Source: Lachnoclostridium sp.
GTDB lineage: Bacteria; Bacillota; Clostridia; Lachnospirales; Lachnospiraceae
Reading direction: 5' to 3'
DNA length: 64,000 nt
Assembly: GCA_021770065.1 (NCBI GenBank)
Contig: JAETRR010000023.1
Coordinates: 31,181-95,180 of the forward strand
A program made the translations under genes and the position numbers. Below are positions 53,265 through 61,564 of this stretch, piece by piece; position 1 is the first letter of the stretch; every line of letters starts with the position of its first letter. The notes beneath the pieces are model-generated. The model had not been told where the DNA came from. It searched no databases and was given only the letters and a program-made list of their open reading frames with translations.

Positions 53265-53609
53265 ATGCATGAGCTGGGCGTTGTGTTTTATGTTGTCCGG
53301 GATGTAAAGCAGGTGGCAGAGGAGAATCAGGTGGAAAAGGTGGCTTCCGTAACTTTGCAGATCGGGGAAGTGTCGGGAGTGGTTCATGACTATCTGATTG
53401 ACTGCTGGAACTGGGCAAGGAAAAAAGAACCTGTTATGGAAGAGGCTGAGCTTGTGATAGAACAATTGGATGCGGTTTCTTTCTGTGAGGACTGCAGGCA
53501 GGAGTATCCGACGGTGCAGTATGCAAAGACTTGTCCCCATTGCGGAAGTGAGCGTACTTATCTGCTGCGGGGGAATGAATTTTTGATTAAAGAGATTGAG
53601 GTGTGTTGA
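53265..53609 (+). CDS. hypA: HypA-like nickel metallochaperone
   Basis: A 114-residue protein of HypA length starting MHELGV, where His2 (and Glu3) bind nickel. The C-terminal zinc site is formed by FCEDCRQEY and KTCPHCGSERT (two C-x2-C pairs). It partners HypB, encoded at the start of the same cluster. Divergence from typical HypA is seen in the helix (VRDVKQVAEENQVEKV). A hairpin GGGGCTG/CAGCCCC (53176-53203) lies before it. The next gene, a LysR regulator, converges. Confidence 0.93.
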   Translation: MHELGVVFYVVRDVKQVAEENQVEKVASVTLQIGEVSGVVHDYLIDCWNWARKKEPVMEEAELVIEQLDAVSFCEDCRQEYPTVQYAKTCPHCGSERTYLLRGNEFLIKEIEVC

Positions 53610-53632
53610 AAGCATTGTGTATTTGGCATTTA

Positions 53633-54523
53633 TTAGGTTTGCAGTGTTTTCACGGTCTCAATAAATCGAAGAACATCTTTAGACGCATTTTGACTGTATA
53701 AAAGACCGTAAGGGATATTATAATTCCAGTTGACCGGAATGGTCACAAGGCCGGGATGGACATCTCGCCAGCATTCATTGCACAGTAGAATATGCCCGGT
53801 TTCCACACAGCGGTTGAATACGGACAGATCATAGAACTGAGGAGCATCTTCAATGTGAATCGCAGGATGATGCTCCTTTAAGCTGTTTCTGATAAAGTCA
53901 TTCACAGGGGAATCCCCTTGTTTTACCATAATAAGAGTTTCGTCATAGAGATCCTCCGGTTCCAGATACTGCTTTCCGGCCAGAGGGTGGTTTCTCGGTA
54001 CGGATACCATTTTCCGATACCGTCCGATGGGAAGAAAACGGCAGCGTGAAAGCCAGGCTTTGGAATCGCATACGCCGATTAAAAAGTCAAAGACGGTTCC
54101 CAGCTGGCCGATTACCTCCAGGATGTTTTCGTGATTGTCCTCAAAGGGAACCAGATGCAGCTTATATTCGGGAAATACGCTGCTCGCTTTGTACCAGAGA
54201 TCCATAAAAGGCCGGGCCGGATTCAGGAGAGAGGTGCCGACTCGGAAGATAGTATCCTCGGCATGCATGGCCGAGCGTGCATTGGCAATGGACCCGGACG
54301 AGTAATTCATCATAAACCGGGCATCCTGATAGATGATCTTTCCGGCTTTCGTTAAATGAATGCCGGATGAGGTGCGCTCCACAAGCTTCAGCTCAAAATG
54401 ATGTTCCAGAGTATTGATTTGCTTCATCACGGCGGTGGGGGATATATACAGCTGGTTTGCAGCCTTTGTAAAGCTTCCGCAGTCTGCAACGGCGATAAAG
54501 GTGTCAAGCAGAGGATTGTACAT
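53633..54523 (-). CDS. LysR-family transcriptional regulator
   Basis: A 296-residue LTTR with ATG 54523 after AAGGAG. HTH: CGSFTKAANQLYISPTAVMKQINTLEHHF. Effector domain ~90-290; LHLVPFEDNHENIL and LLCNECWRDVHPGLVTIPV fit the Lachnospiraceae LTTRs beside flavodoxin/CMD genes. It diverges from the CMD-cupin gene across a perfect 19-bp palindrome and probably controls it. Confidence 0.92.
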   Translation of the reverse strand: MYNPLLDTFIAVADCGSFTKAANQLYISPTAVMKQINTLEHHFELKLVERTSSGIHLTKAGKIIYQDARFMMNYSSGSIANARSAMHAEDTIFRVGTSLLNPARPFMDLWYKASSVFPEYKLHLVPFEDNHENILEVIGQLGTVFDFLIGVCDSKAWLSRCRFLPIGRYRKMVSVPRNHPLAGKQYLEPEDLYDETLIMVKQGDSPVNDFIRNSLKEHHPAIHIEDAPQFYDLSVFNRCVETGHILLCNECWRDVHPGLVTIPVNWNYNIPYGLLYSQNASKDVLRFIETVKTLQT

Positions 54524-54545
54524 AGGAGATCTCCTTGGTCATGGG

Positions 54546-54564
54546 TATAAACTATAAGTTTATA
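54546..54564. promoter_or_regulatory. LysR-type box
   Basis: TATAAACT-ATA-AGTTTATA is a perfect palindrome of T-N11-A kind in the 120-129 bases between the divergent lysR and CMD-cupin genes. Confidence 0.75.
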
Positions 54565-54652
54565 CTATCATAACATATTTGAGATTCTCGATCAACGATA
54601 TTTGGGGTAAACTGTATGTAAAAATAACCGGACAGAAAGGGGTATGAATGAT

Positions 54653-55405
54653 ATGGTAAAGCAGACGGCAGGAAGAGATGCACTGGGAACATTTGCACCA
54701 AAGTTTGCACAGCTGAATGATGACGTATTGTTTGGAGAGGTATGGAGCCGGGAGGAGAAGTTGTCCCTCCGGGATCGGAGCCTTGTTACCATCACGGCAT
54801 TGATTGCCAGTGGAATGATTGATACTTCATTTCAGTATCATTTACAGACGGCAAAGAAAAATGGAATTACAAAGACAGAGATTGCAGAGATTCTGACTCA
54901 ACTGGCATTCTATGCAGGATGGCCCAAGGCGTGGGCGGCATTTCGCATGGCAACGGAGATCTGGACAGAGGATGAACCGGCACAGGATGCAAAGTCAGCA
55001 CATGAACAGTCTATGGTATTCCCAATCGGTAAGCCCAATGACGGATTTGCACAGTATTTCAGCGGCCAGAGCTTCTTAGCGCCTGTTTCCACCAGCCAGG
55101 TGGGAATCTTCAATGTGACCTTTGAGCCGGGATGCCGCAACAACTGGCATGTTCATCATGCGAAGTCCGGCGGCGGTCAGATCCTTATCTGTGTGGCGGG
55201 CAGAGGTTTCTATCAGGAGTGGGGAAAAGAAGCCATAGAGATGAAGCCCGGAGACGTGGTGAACATTCCGGCAGGCGTGAAGCACTGGCATGGAGCGGCA
55301 CCGGATAGCTGGTTTTCACATCTGGCAGCAGAGGTTCCGGCGGAGGAGGGCTCCAATGAGTGGATGGAGCCGGTGTCGGATGAGGACTATGGAAAATTAG
55401 TTTAA
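54653..55405 (+). CDS. carboxymuconolactone decarboxylase-cupin fusion protein
   Basis: A 250-residue two-domain protein; ATG 54653 suits AAAGGGG at 10 bases (ATG 54644 is too near). The CMD/AhpD-like domain (~10-110) has LSLRDRSLVTITALIASG and LTQLAFYAGWPKAW, with no CxxC peroxidase pair, so it is the gamma-CMD type. The cupin domain (~130-225) has NNWHVHHAKSGGGQ and PAGVKHWHGA, giving a His-rich metal site. Family members are regulated by a divergent LysR gene and paired with a flavodoxin, as here. The reaction is unknown. Confidence 0.9.
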   Translation: MVKQTAGRDALGTFAPKFAQLNDDVLFGEVWSREEKLSLRDRSLVTITALIASGMIDTSFQYHLQTAKKNGITKTEIAEILTQLAFYAGWPKAWAAFRMATEIWTEDEPAQDAKSAHEQSMVFPIGKPNDGFAQYFSGQSFLAPVSTSQVGIFNVTFEPGCRNNWHVHHAKSGGGQILICVAGRGFYQEWGKEAIEMKPGDVVNIPAGVKHWHGAAPDSWFSHLAAEVPAEEGSNEWMEPVSDEDYGKLV

Positions 55406-55407
55406 AT

Positions 55408-55507
55408 CAGTAATATCCTATCCGTGCACAAATCAATTTACAGACGCATGAATTTGCGGCTGGAAATTGATTTATATAAGGGTGTACGGGTAGGATATTA
55501 CGGAACT
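55408..55507 (+). repeat. palindromic repeat, best full copy (PAL-6)
   Basis: CAGTAATATCCTATCCGTGCAC pairs with GTGTACGGGTAGGATATTACGG; inner stem AAATCAATTT/AAATTGATTT; apical CAG..GC/GC..CTG. First of a tandem pair. Confidence 0.92.
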
Positions 55508-55512
55508 GGAAT

Positions 55513-55612
55513 CAGTAATATCCTATCCGTGCACAAATCAATTTACAGACGCATGAACTTGCGGCTGGAAATTGATTTATATAAGGGTGCGTGGGCAGGA
55601 TATTACGGAACT
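55513..55612 (+). repeat. palindromic repeat, second tandem copy (PAL-7)
   Basis: Nearly identical to the copy at 55408-55507, 5 bases downstream, with right-stem changes GTGCGTGGGCAGGATATTACGG. It ends 6 bases before the AGGAGG of the flavodoxin gene. Confidence 0.92.
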
Positions 55613-55632
55613 AAAATTAGGAGGATTTGACC

Positions 55633-56115
55633 ATGAGCAAAAGGTTAACAGCATATTTCAGCGCAAGCGGCGTTACGAAGCGGGCGGCTGAGACCCTGGC
55701 AGAAGCAGCCGGAGCGGATCTCTATGAGATTACTCCGGAGGTTCCCTACACATCCGCAGATCTGGATTGGATGGATAAAAGCTCCCGAAGCACCGTGGAA
55801 ATGAAGGATAAGTCTTCACGCCCGGCCATAAAGGATAAAGATTTGGACATTGCCGGATATGATGTTCTGTTTTTGGGCTTCCCTATCTGGTGGTACGCTG
55901 CGCCCAGGATTATCAATACATTTTTGGAAAAATATGATTTTTCAGGAAAGAAGATTGTACTCTTTGCCACCTCCGGCGGAAGCGGATTTGGCAATACGGC
56001 TGCAGAGCTGAAAGGAAGCGTATCGGATTCTGCGGAGATAATCGAAGGAAGGCTTTTAAAAGGAAGCGTATCGAGGGCAGAGCTGGAGAGGTGGGTAGAA
56101 GGGCTGAACTTGTAA
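55633..56115 (+). CDS. flavodoxin-family protein
   Basis: A 160-residue protein of Flavodoxin_4/NADPH-FMN type; ATG 55633 follows AGGAGGA. FSASGVTKRAAETLAEA is the FMN phosphate loop, DVLFLGFPIWWYAAPRI and FATSGGSGFG the isoalloxazine loops. It is a small electron carrier or FMN reductase. It shares regulation context with the CMD-cupin gene before it. A strong terminator follows. Confidence 0.92.
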   Translation: MSKRLTAYFSASGVTKRAAETLAEAAGADLYEITPEVPYTSADLDWMDKSSRSTVEMKDKSSRPAIKDKDLDIAGYDVLFLGFPIWWYAAPRIINTFLEKYDFSGKKIVLFATSGGSGFGNTAAELKGSVSDSAEIIEGRLLKGSVSRAELERWVEGLNL

Positions 56116-56137
56116 TGTGATCGCATAAGTTTAAACA

Positions 56138-56185
56138 GCGGAGTGATATGACACGGAAAATCTATCACTCCGCTAAAATTTTTTT
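56138..56185 (+). terminator. terminator after the flavodoxin gene
   Basis: GCGGAGTGATA (56138-56148) pairs with TATCACTCCGC (56163-56173), then TAAAATTTTTTT. The rest of the 594-base gap to 56709 holds the Rex-controlled ldh promoter and otherwise nothing I can identify. Confidence 0.88.
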
Positions 56186-56606
56186 AAAATAAATTATGCT
56201 TTTACTTCACCAGTTTCTATAAGATTAACAGCGCAGGCCATGCATATTATTTTTAACTTATTCCTGCGGACAGCGAGCCGGCCGGACACGTCCCGGGCCG
56301 CTCTCCCACCCGGAACAGGCTTACCTTGTGCCGGCATGTCTATTTGATTCTGTCTGCAGATATAGCGCTGTCTTTTCGGAAGTAAACATTGGATCAGATT
56401 ATGAGGGAGCGGATTGGTTCCTTTAGAAAAGTTAAGAATTTAACAATAGTCCCCGAATTTCCTTCATTTCCATAAGCAATTGAAAAAACTCGAAAAAAAC
56501 AAAAAATCCCCGAAAACAAAGAAAAAAACAAAAATCAATGAATATTCTGTTGGATTTATCTGGAATCGTTGTTTTTAAAAAACTTAAAAATAATCTTGTC
56601 CAGGGG

Positions 56607-56635
56607 TTGTTAATTGTTTAACAACGTGTTATAAT
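56607..56635 (+). promoter_or_regulatory. ldh promoter with Rex operator
   Basis: TTGTTAATTGTTTAACAA (56607-56624) matches the Rex consensus TTGTTAA-N4-TTAACAA without mismatch. Its first six bases serve as -35 (TTGTTA), and TATAAT (56630-56635) follows at 17 bases. Rex bound at low NADH/NAD+ would shut the promoter. Confidence 0.93.
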
Positions 56636-56709
56636 GTCATCAATTGATATAAAATTATCAATCGGCCCCAAAATGCTGAGGGAATCTTAAGAAAGAGAGA
56701 GGTAAAAGT

Positions 56710-57666
56710 ATGAGTCAGGAAACAGCAAACAAAATCGTTGTAGTTGGCGCAGGTAAGGTAGGAGAAACCGTCTGTTACACGCTGATGCTGAAGACACAGG
56801 TGAGCGAGATTGTTATCATCGATGTGGACGAGGATCGTGCAAAGGGAGCAGCCCTTGACATCTCCCATGGTACCGCATTCTACAGCCAGGTACGCGTACG
56901 CCAGGGCGGTTATGAGGAATGTGCCAATGCAAAGGCTATCATTGTAACGGCAGGAGTTCCGAGAAAGCCCGGCCAGACACGCCTTGATCTGGCAAAGGTA
57001 AATACTAATGTGGCAAAGAGCATAGCCAGAAACATTATGGAGTATGCCAAGAATCCCCTGATTATCGTAGTAGCCAACCCGGTGGATGTAAACACCTACC
57101 TGATTCAGAAAGAAACCGGGCTTCCCACCGGACGTGTCATCGGTACGGGTACCTCTCTGGATACGGCACGCTTCCGCTATCTGATCAGTGAGCGCTGCCG
57201 CGTGGATATCCGTGACATTCAGGGATATATCTTAGGTGAGCACGGAGATGCGCAGGTTCCCATCTGGAGCGGTGTAAACGTTGCAGGAGAGCCGGTGGAT
57301 CACTTCCTTTCCCAGGATCCGGAGGAACGGGCAAAGGAGAAAGCGGCAATCGCAGAGAAAGCACGTTCCGGCGGCGCAGACGTTATCTCCTTAAAGGGCG
57401 CAACTTTTGACGGAATCGCAATGTCAACCCTGCGTATTGTAGAATCCATTATCAAAGATCAGAACACCGTGCTTCCCGTAGCCCATGTATTGGGAGAGGA
57501 TTACGGAGAAATGGCAGATTCCTGTATCAGCCTGCCCTGCGTAATAAACAGCGAGGGAATCGGCAAAGTTCTGAAGATCAGCATGACAGAAGAGGAAGAG
57601 CAGCAGATGATTCACTCTGCAAACACCCTGAAAGCATTTATTCACGATGTCTGCAGCAAAAATTAG
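56710..57666 (+). CDS. ldh: L-lactate/malate dehydrogenase-family protein (annotated type: L-LDH)
   Basis: A 318-residue NAD-dependent 2-hydroxyacid dehydrogenase. VVVGAGKVGE is the NAD loop, DVDEDRAKG gives the NAD-specific Asp, VANPVDVNTY and GTGTSLDTARFRYL are typical of LDH, and GEHGDAQVPIWSG has the catalytic His. At the substrate-specificity site just before KPG, LDH normally has Gln (NQKPG); here it is VPRKPG, with Arg85, which is the malate-dehydrogenase choice. So overall LDH-like sequence carries an MDH-type residue. It is under a perfect Rex site, fitting a role in fermentative NADH disposal. Confidence 0.9.
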   Translation: MSQETANKIVVVGAGKVGETVCYTLMLKTQVSEIVIIDVDEDRAKGAALDISHGTAFYSQVRVRQGGYEECANAKAIIVTAGVPRKPGQTRLDLAKVNTNVAKSIARNIMEYAKNPLIIVVANPVDVNTYLIQKETGLPTGRVIGTGTSLDTARFRYLISERCRVDIRDIQGYILGEHGDAQVPIWSGVNVAGEPVDHFLSQDPEERAKEKAAIAEKARSGGADVISLKGATFDGIAMSTLRIVESIIKDQNTVLPVAHVLGEDYGEMADSCISLPCVINSEGIGKVLKISMTEEEEQQMIHSANTLKAFIHDVCSKN

Positions 57667-57691
57667 ATAAAATGGGACCAGATTGAAAATG

Positions 57692-57740
57692 ACGATTCAC
57701 AGTCAGAAGCCGGCATACCATTTGCCTGCACAGGGGCTGT
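57692..57740 (+). terminator. hairpin after ldh
   Basis: CGATTCACAG near 57693 pairs with CTGTGAATCG near 57730-57739 over a long loop. The T-run is poor, so this is a weak terminator call. Confidence 0.45.
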
Positions 57741-57788
57741 GAATCGTAGCATGTAATAAAGTATGCTAATATACATATGGAACTTAAA

Positions 57789-57898
57789 CAGTAATATCCT
57801 GTCCGTGCACAAATCGATTTACAGACGCGTGTACTAGCGGCTGGAAATTGATTTGCATAAAGGTGCATAAAGGTGTATGGATAGGATATTACGGAACT
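57789..57898 (+). repeat. palindromic repeat, full copy (PAL-8)
   Basis: CAGTAATATCCTGTCCGTGCAC pairs with GTGTATGGATAGGATATTACGG, using G-U pairs; a 10-base duplication (AGGTGCATAA) lies in the right arm. It ends 6 bases before AAGGAGG of hdrB. Confidence 0.88.
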
Positions 57899-57919
57899 TT
57901 AAATAAGGAGGTTTGCCAA

Positions 57920-58708
57920 ATGGTATACAGCTATTATCCGGGCTGTACCTTGAAAAACAAGGCACAGGATCTGGATCGATATGCCAGAATGTCAGCAGAG
58001 GCCCTTGGCTTTACGCTGGAGGAGATCGAGGAATGGCAGTGCTGCGGCGCCGTCTATCCCCAGGCTTCCGACGAGATTGCCACCAAGCTGTCTGCGGTGC
58101 GTGCATTAAACGACGCAAAAGAAAAAGGCCGGGATCTGGTAACCCTTTGCTCCGCCTGTCATCACGTCATCAAGCGTGTCAATGATGATATGCAGAATGT
58201 GGAGGATATCCGGACCAGAGCCAACAACTACTTAAAGCTTGACGCCCCCTATGAGGGAGAGACAAAGGTACTTCATTTCCTGGAGGTCCTAAGGGACCGG
58301 GTAGGCTTTGACACCCTAAAGGAAAAAGTCGTAAATCCCCTGACGGGCAGAAAGATCGGCGCCTACTACGGCTGCCTGCTGCTTCGTCCCAGCGGCGTCA
58401 TGGCCTTTGACGATCCGGAGAATCCCACTATCATTGAGGATTTTATCCGTGCCCTGGGTGCAGAAGCAGTCGTTTACCCCTATCGGAACGAGTGCTGCGG
58501 CGGCTACATATCCCTGAAAGAAAAGGCCCTGGCCGGAAATCTGGTGGATCATGTGATGGAGTCTGCCGTAGACAAGGGAGCAGAGGAACTCATTACCGCC
58601 TGTCCCCTGTGCCTGTACAACTTAAAGAACAGCGGCAGCAGCAAGAAAGTACCCGTTCACTACATTACGGAGCTTCTTGCAGAAGCCTTAGGTCTCATTA
58701 AGGAATAA
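57920..58708 (+). CDS. hdrB: heterodisulfide reductase subunit B-like protein
   Basis: A 262-residue protein with two CCG domains. ATG 57920 follows AAGGAGG. YYPGCTLKNKAQ with EWQCCGAVYP, then CSACHHVI, then YYGCLLLRP with NECCGGY and TACPLCLYNL. In methanogens HdrB carries two non-cubane [4Fe-4S] clusters where the disulfide is reduced. Here it is part of hdrBCA-flxDCBA, an HdrABC-Flx complex expected to bifurcate electrons from NADH to ferredoxin and a thiol/disulfide acceptor. Confidence 0.93.
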   Translation: MVYSYYPGCTLKNKAQDLDRYARMSAEALGFTLEEIEEWQCCGAVYPQASDEIATKLSAVRALNDAKEKGRDLVTLCSACHHVIKRVNDDMQNVEDIRTRANNYLKLDAPYEGETKVLHFLEVLRDRVGFDTLKEKVVNPLTGRKIGAYYGCLLLRPSGVMAFDDPENPTIIEDFIRALGAEAVVYPYRNECCGGYISLKEKALAGNLVDHVMESAVDKGAEELITACPLCLYNLKNSGSSKKVPVHYITELLAEALGLIKE

Positions 58709-58721
58709 GGGGGAGGAAAAC

Positions 58722-59114
58722 ATGCATAGAACAGAACAAGAACAGGCTGAGCTGTTAAAAGAGATCAGCGGTGTTGACACAAAGAAATGTATGAAATGCG
58801 GAAAATGCTCCGCTTCCTGTCCGGCCTATGAGGAAATGGACATACGTCCCCACCAGTTTGTCTCCTACGTGCAGAACGGCGACGTAAAAGCGCTTCTTAA
58901 GTCAAAGAGCATCTGGAAATGCCTTTCCTGCTTTGCCTGTGTGGAGCGCTGTCCAAGAGACGTAAAGCCGGCGAAGCTTATTGAGGCGGTACGCCTTATG
59001 GTGATTCGTGAGAGAGGCGGCAACTACCTGACGCCGGACGAGGTGCCGGAGCTTCTCGACGAAGAGCTTCCACAGCAGCTCCTTGCAAGTGCATTCAGAA
59101 AGTACAGTAAATAA
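58722..59114 (+). CDS. hdrC: heterodisulfide reductase subunit C-like protein
   Basis: A 130-residue protein with two [4Fe-4S] motifs, CMKCGKCSASCPAYE and CLSCFACVERCPRD, linking HdrA and HdrB. Start follows GGGGGAGG, 13 bases after hdrB. Confidence 0.93.
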   Translation: MHRTEQEQAELLKEISGVDTKKCMKCGKCSASCPAYEEMDIRPHQFVSYVQNGDVKALLKSKSIWKCLSCFACVERCPRDVKPAKLIEAVRLMVIRERGGNYLTPDEVPELLDEELPQQLLASAFRKYSK

Positions 59115-59141
59115 AATATAGAAAGGTTGGAGGTGAATCGA

Positions 59142-61127
59142 GTGCAAAGAATAGGAGTATTTGTCTGCCATTGCGGAACCAACATTGCGGCAACCGTAGA
59201 CGTTGCCAGAGTGGTGGAAGCGGCGGCAAAGGAACCCGGCGTGGTCCATGCGGAGGACTACCAGTACATGTGTTCCGAGGCCGGACAGCTTAAGATCCGT
59301 GAGGCAATCAAAGAGAAAAACTTGACAGGCATTGTAGTCTGCTCCTGCTCCCCCCGAATGCATGAAAATACATTCCGCCAGGCGGCAGAGCGTGCAGGCA
59401 TCAATCCCTACATGGTAGAGATCGCCAATATTCGTGAGCATTGTTCCTGGATTCATAAAGATATAGAAGAAGCAACAGAAAAAGCAGTGATTCTGGCAAG
59501 GGCGGCCATAGCAAAGGTAACCTTAAATGCCCCCTTACAGTCAGGCACCAGCAGAGTAGTAAAGAGAGCCCTGGTGATCGGCGGAGGAATCGCCGGCATT
59601 CAGACGGCCCTGGATATTGCAGACGCAGGCTATGAGGTAGATATCGTGGAGAAAACGCCGAGTATCGGCGGAAGAATGTCTCAGCTTGACAAGACATTCC
59701 CCACCCTGGACTGCTCGGCCTGTATTCTGACACCGAAAATGGTGGAGGCTGCGGCCCATGACAAGATTACCATTTATACCTACAGTGAAGTAGAAAAGGT
59801 TTCCGGCTTTGTGGGAGATTTCCAGGTGGACATCCGCAAAAAGGCCAGAAGCGTAGATATGAGCAAGTGTACCGGCTGCGGCGTGTGTCAGGAAAAATGT
59901 CCGTCCAAGAAAACGCCCAACGAGTTTAACCGGGGGCTTAACACCAGAAGCGCCATTTACACCCCGTTTGCACAGGCCATTCCCAATGTGCCGGTGATTG
60001 ACCGTGAGAACTGCATCAAGTTTAAGACGGGAAAATGCGGCGTCTGCTCCAAGGTCTGCCAGGCAGGAGCCATTGACTATGAGCAGAAAGATGAGATTGT
60101 AACCCAGAATTACGGAGCTATCGTGGTAGCCACCGGCTTTGATACCATCAAGCTTGACAAGTTTGACGAGTATTCCTACAGCACCAGCCCGGACGTAATT
60201 ACCTCTCTGGAATTGGAGCGTATTATGAATGCGGCAGGACCCACCAAGGGCCACTTAGAGCGCATGTCCGATCACAAGCCGCCCAAGTCCATGGTATTTA
60301 TCCAGTGCGTAGGCTCCCGGTGTGCGGACAAGAGAGGAAAGAGCTACTGCTCCAAGATCTGCTGCATGTACACGGCAAAGCACGCCATGCTCATCCGTGA
60401 CAAATACCCGGATGTGGAGGTTACGGTATTCTACATAGACGTTCGTACCCCGGGCAAGAACTTTGACGAGTTCTACCGGAGAGCCGTAGAGGAATACGGC
60501 GTAAATTACATCAAGGGCCAGGTAGGAAAGGTTGCCGAGAAAGGCGGCAAGCTTCTGGTTCAGGGTGTGGATCTTATTGACAATAAGCGGATTCTCATGG
60601 AGACAGATATGGTAGTTCTGGCTACGGCTATAGAGCCCAATCCAGATGTGCGTAAGATTGCTACCATGCTGACCGCAAGCATTGATACCAATAACTTCTT
60701 AACCGAGTCCCACGCCAAGCTGCGTCCGGTGGAATCGCCCACGGCAGGTATTTTCCTGTCCGGTGTCTGCCAGGGACCGAAAGACATTCCGGAGACCGTG
60801 GCCCAGGCCGGCGCCGCCGCCGTGAAAGTAGTAGGACTTTTAGCCAAAGATCACCTGGTAACCAACCCCTGCACAGCCAAGTCCGACGAGCTTCTCTGCA
60901 ACGGCTGCTCATCCTGTGAAAAGGTATGTCCCTACGGCGCCATTTCCTATGAGGAAAAAGAGGTCAATGATCATGGAATCCGTGAGACCAGGAGAGTGGC
61001 TGTGGTCAACAGCGCCCTCTGCCAGGGCTGCGGCGCTTGTACCGTTGCCTGCCCGTCGGGAGCCATGGACTTGCAGGGCTTCTCGAACAGACAAATTCTT
61101 GCGGAGGTGGATGCGATATGCAGGTAG
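59142..61127 (+). CDS. hdrA: heterodisulfide reductase subunit A-like flavoprotein
   Basis: A 661-residue FAD/iron-sulfur protein. GTG 59142 lies 6 bases after GGAGGTG. N-terminal domain FVCHCGTNIAATVDV; FAD fold VIGGGIAGIQTALDIADAG and GGRMSQLDKTFPTLDCSACI; inserted ferredoxin-like CTGCGVCQEKCPSKK and KCGVCSKVCQAGAI; C-terminal double ferredoxin CNGCSSCEKVCPYGAI and CQGCGACTVACPSGAM. Its FAD is the electron-bifurcation site in known HdrA complexes. It overlaps flxD by 10 bases. Confidence 0.94.
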   Translation: MQRIGVFVCHCGTNIAATVDVARVVEAAAKEPGVVHAEDYQYMCSEAGQLKIREAIKEKNLTGIVVCSCSPRMHENTFRQAAERAGINPYMVEIANIREHCSWIHKDIEEATEKAVILARAAIAKVTLNAPLQSGTSRVVKRALVIGGGIAGIQTALDIADAGYEVDIVEKTPSIGGRMSQLDKTFPTLDCSACILTPKMVEAAAHDKITIYTYSEVEKVSGFVGDFQVDIRKKARSVDMSKCTGCGVCQEKCPSKKTPNEFNRGLNTRSAIYTPFAQAIPNVPVIDRENCIKFKTGKCGVCSKVCQAGAIDYEQKDEIVTQNYGAIVVATGFDTIKLDKFDEYSYSTSPDVITSLELERIMNAAGPTKGHLERMSDHKPPKSMVFIQCVGSRCADKRGKSYCSKICCMYTAKHAMLIRDKYPDVEVTVFYIDVRTPGKNFDEFYRRAVEEYGVNYIKGQVGKVAEKGGKLLVQGVDLIDNKRILMETDMVVLATAIEPNPDVRKIATMLTASIDTNNFLTESHAKLRPVESPTAGIFLSGVCQGPKDIPETVAQAGAAAVKVVGLLAKDHLVTNPCTAKSDELLCNGCSSCEKVCPYGAISYEEKEVNDHGIRETRRVAVVNSALCQGCGACTVACPSGAMDLQGFSNRQILAEVDAICR

Positions 61128-61564
61128 AAAAAACACAAGAGTTTCGGCCTAAGATAGTAGCTTTCTGCTGTAACTGGTGCAGTTATGCAGGAGCAGATCT
61201 GGCCGGCAGCAGCAGGCTTGCCTATCCGGCAGATGTGAAGATTATCCGTGTGCCCTGCTCCTGCCGTGTGAACCCCATGTTTATTTTGAGAGCTTTCCAG
61301 CGTGGAGCCGACGGCGTGATCCTGTGCGGCTGCCATCCGGGAGACTGTCACTATACAACCGGTAACTATTATGCGAGAAGAAGAATGACCCTGTTGTTCT
61401 CCATGCTGGATTACCTCGGCGTGGAAAACGGCCGTACCCGTGTGGAATGGGTATCCGCCGCAGAGGGCGTGAAGTTCTCCACTACCATGAATGAGTTTGT
61501 AGCCAAGATTCATTCCCTGGGCGAAAATGTGAGATTGGGGGATTTGCGATGCAAGAAAGATTAA
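61118..61564 (+). CDS. flxD: MvhD/FlxD-like iron-sulfur subunit
   Basis: A 148-residue protein; ATG 61118 after GGAGGTGG. IVAFCCNWCSYAGADLAG and VPCSCRVNPMFILRAFQ with LCGCHPGDCHY are the MvhD [2Fe-2S] cysteine motifs. MvhD passes electrons from the input module to HdrA. Overlaps both neighbours, showing tight translational coupling. Confidence 0.93.
   Translation: MQVEKTQEFRPKIVAFCCNWCSYAGADLAGSSRLAYPADVKIIRVPCSCRVNPMFILRAFQRGADGVILCGCHPGDCHYTTGNYYARRRMTLLFSMLDYLGVENGRTRVEWVSAAEGVKFSTTMNEFVAKIHSLGENVRLGDLRCKKD

Noticed and set aside
43963..53609. Cluster as a standard CODH/ACS (Wood-Ljungdahl) locus
   Set aside because: No CODH catalytic subunit, corrinoid iron-sulfur protein or methyltransferase gene is present; the ACS-like protein lacks the A-cluster domain.
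55408..55612. Tandem ~100-bp repeats as a possible CRISPR start
   Set aside because: Only two units, internally palindromic, no unique spacers of regular length and no cas genes.
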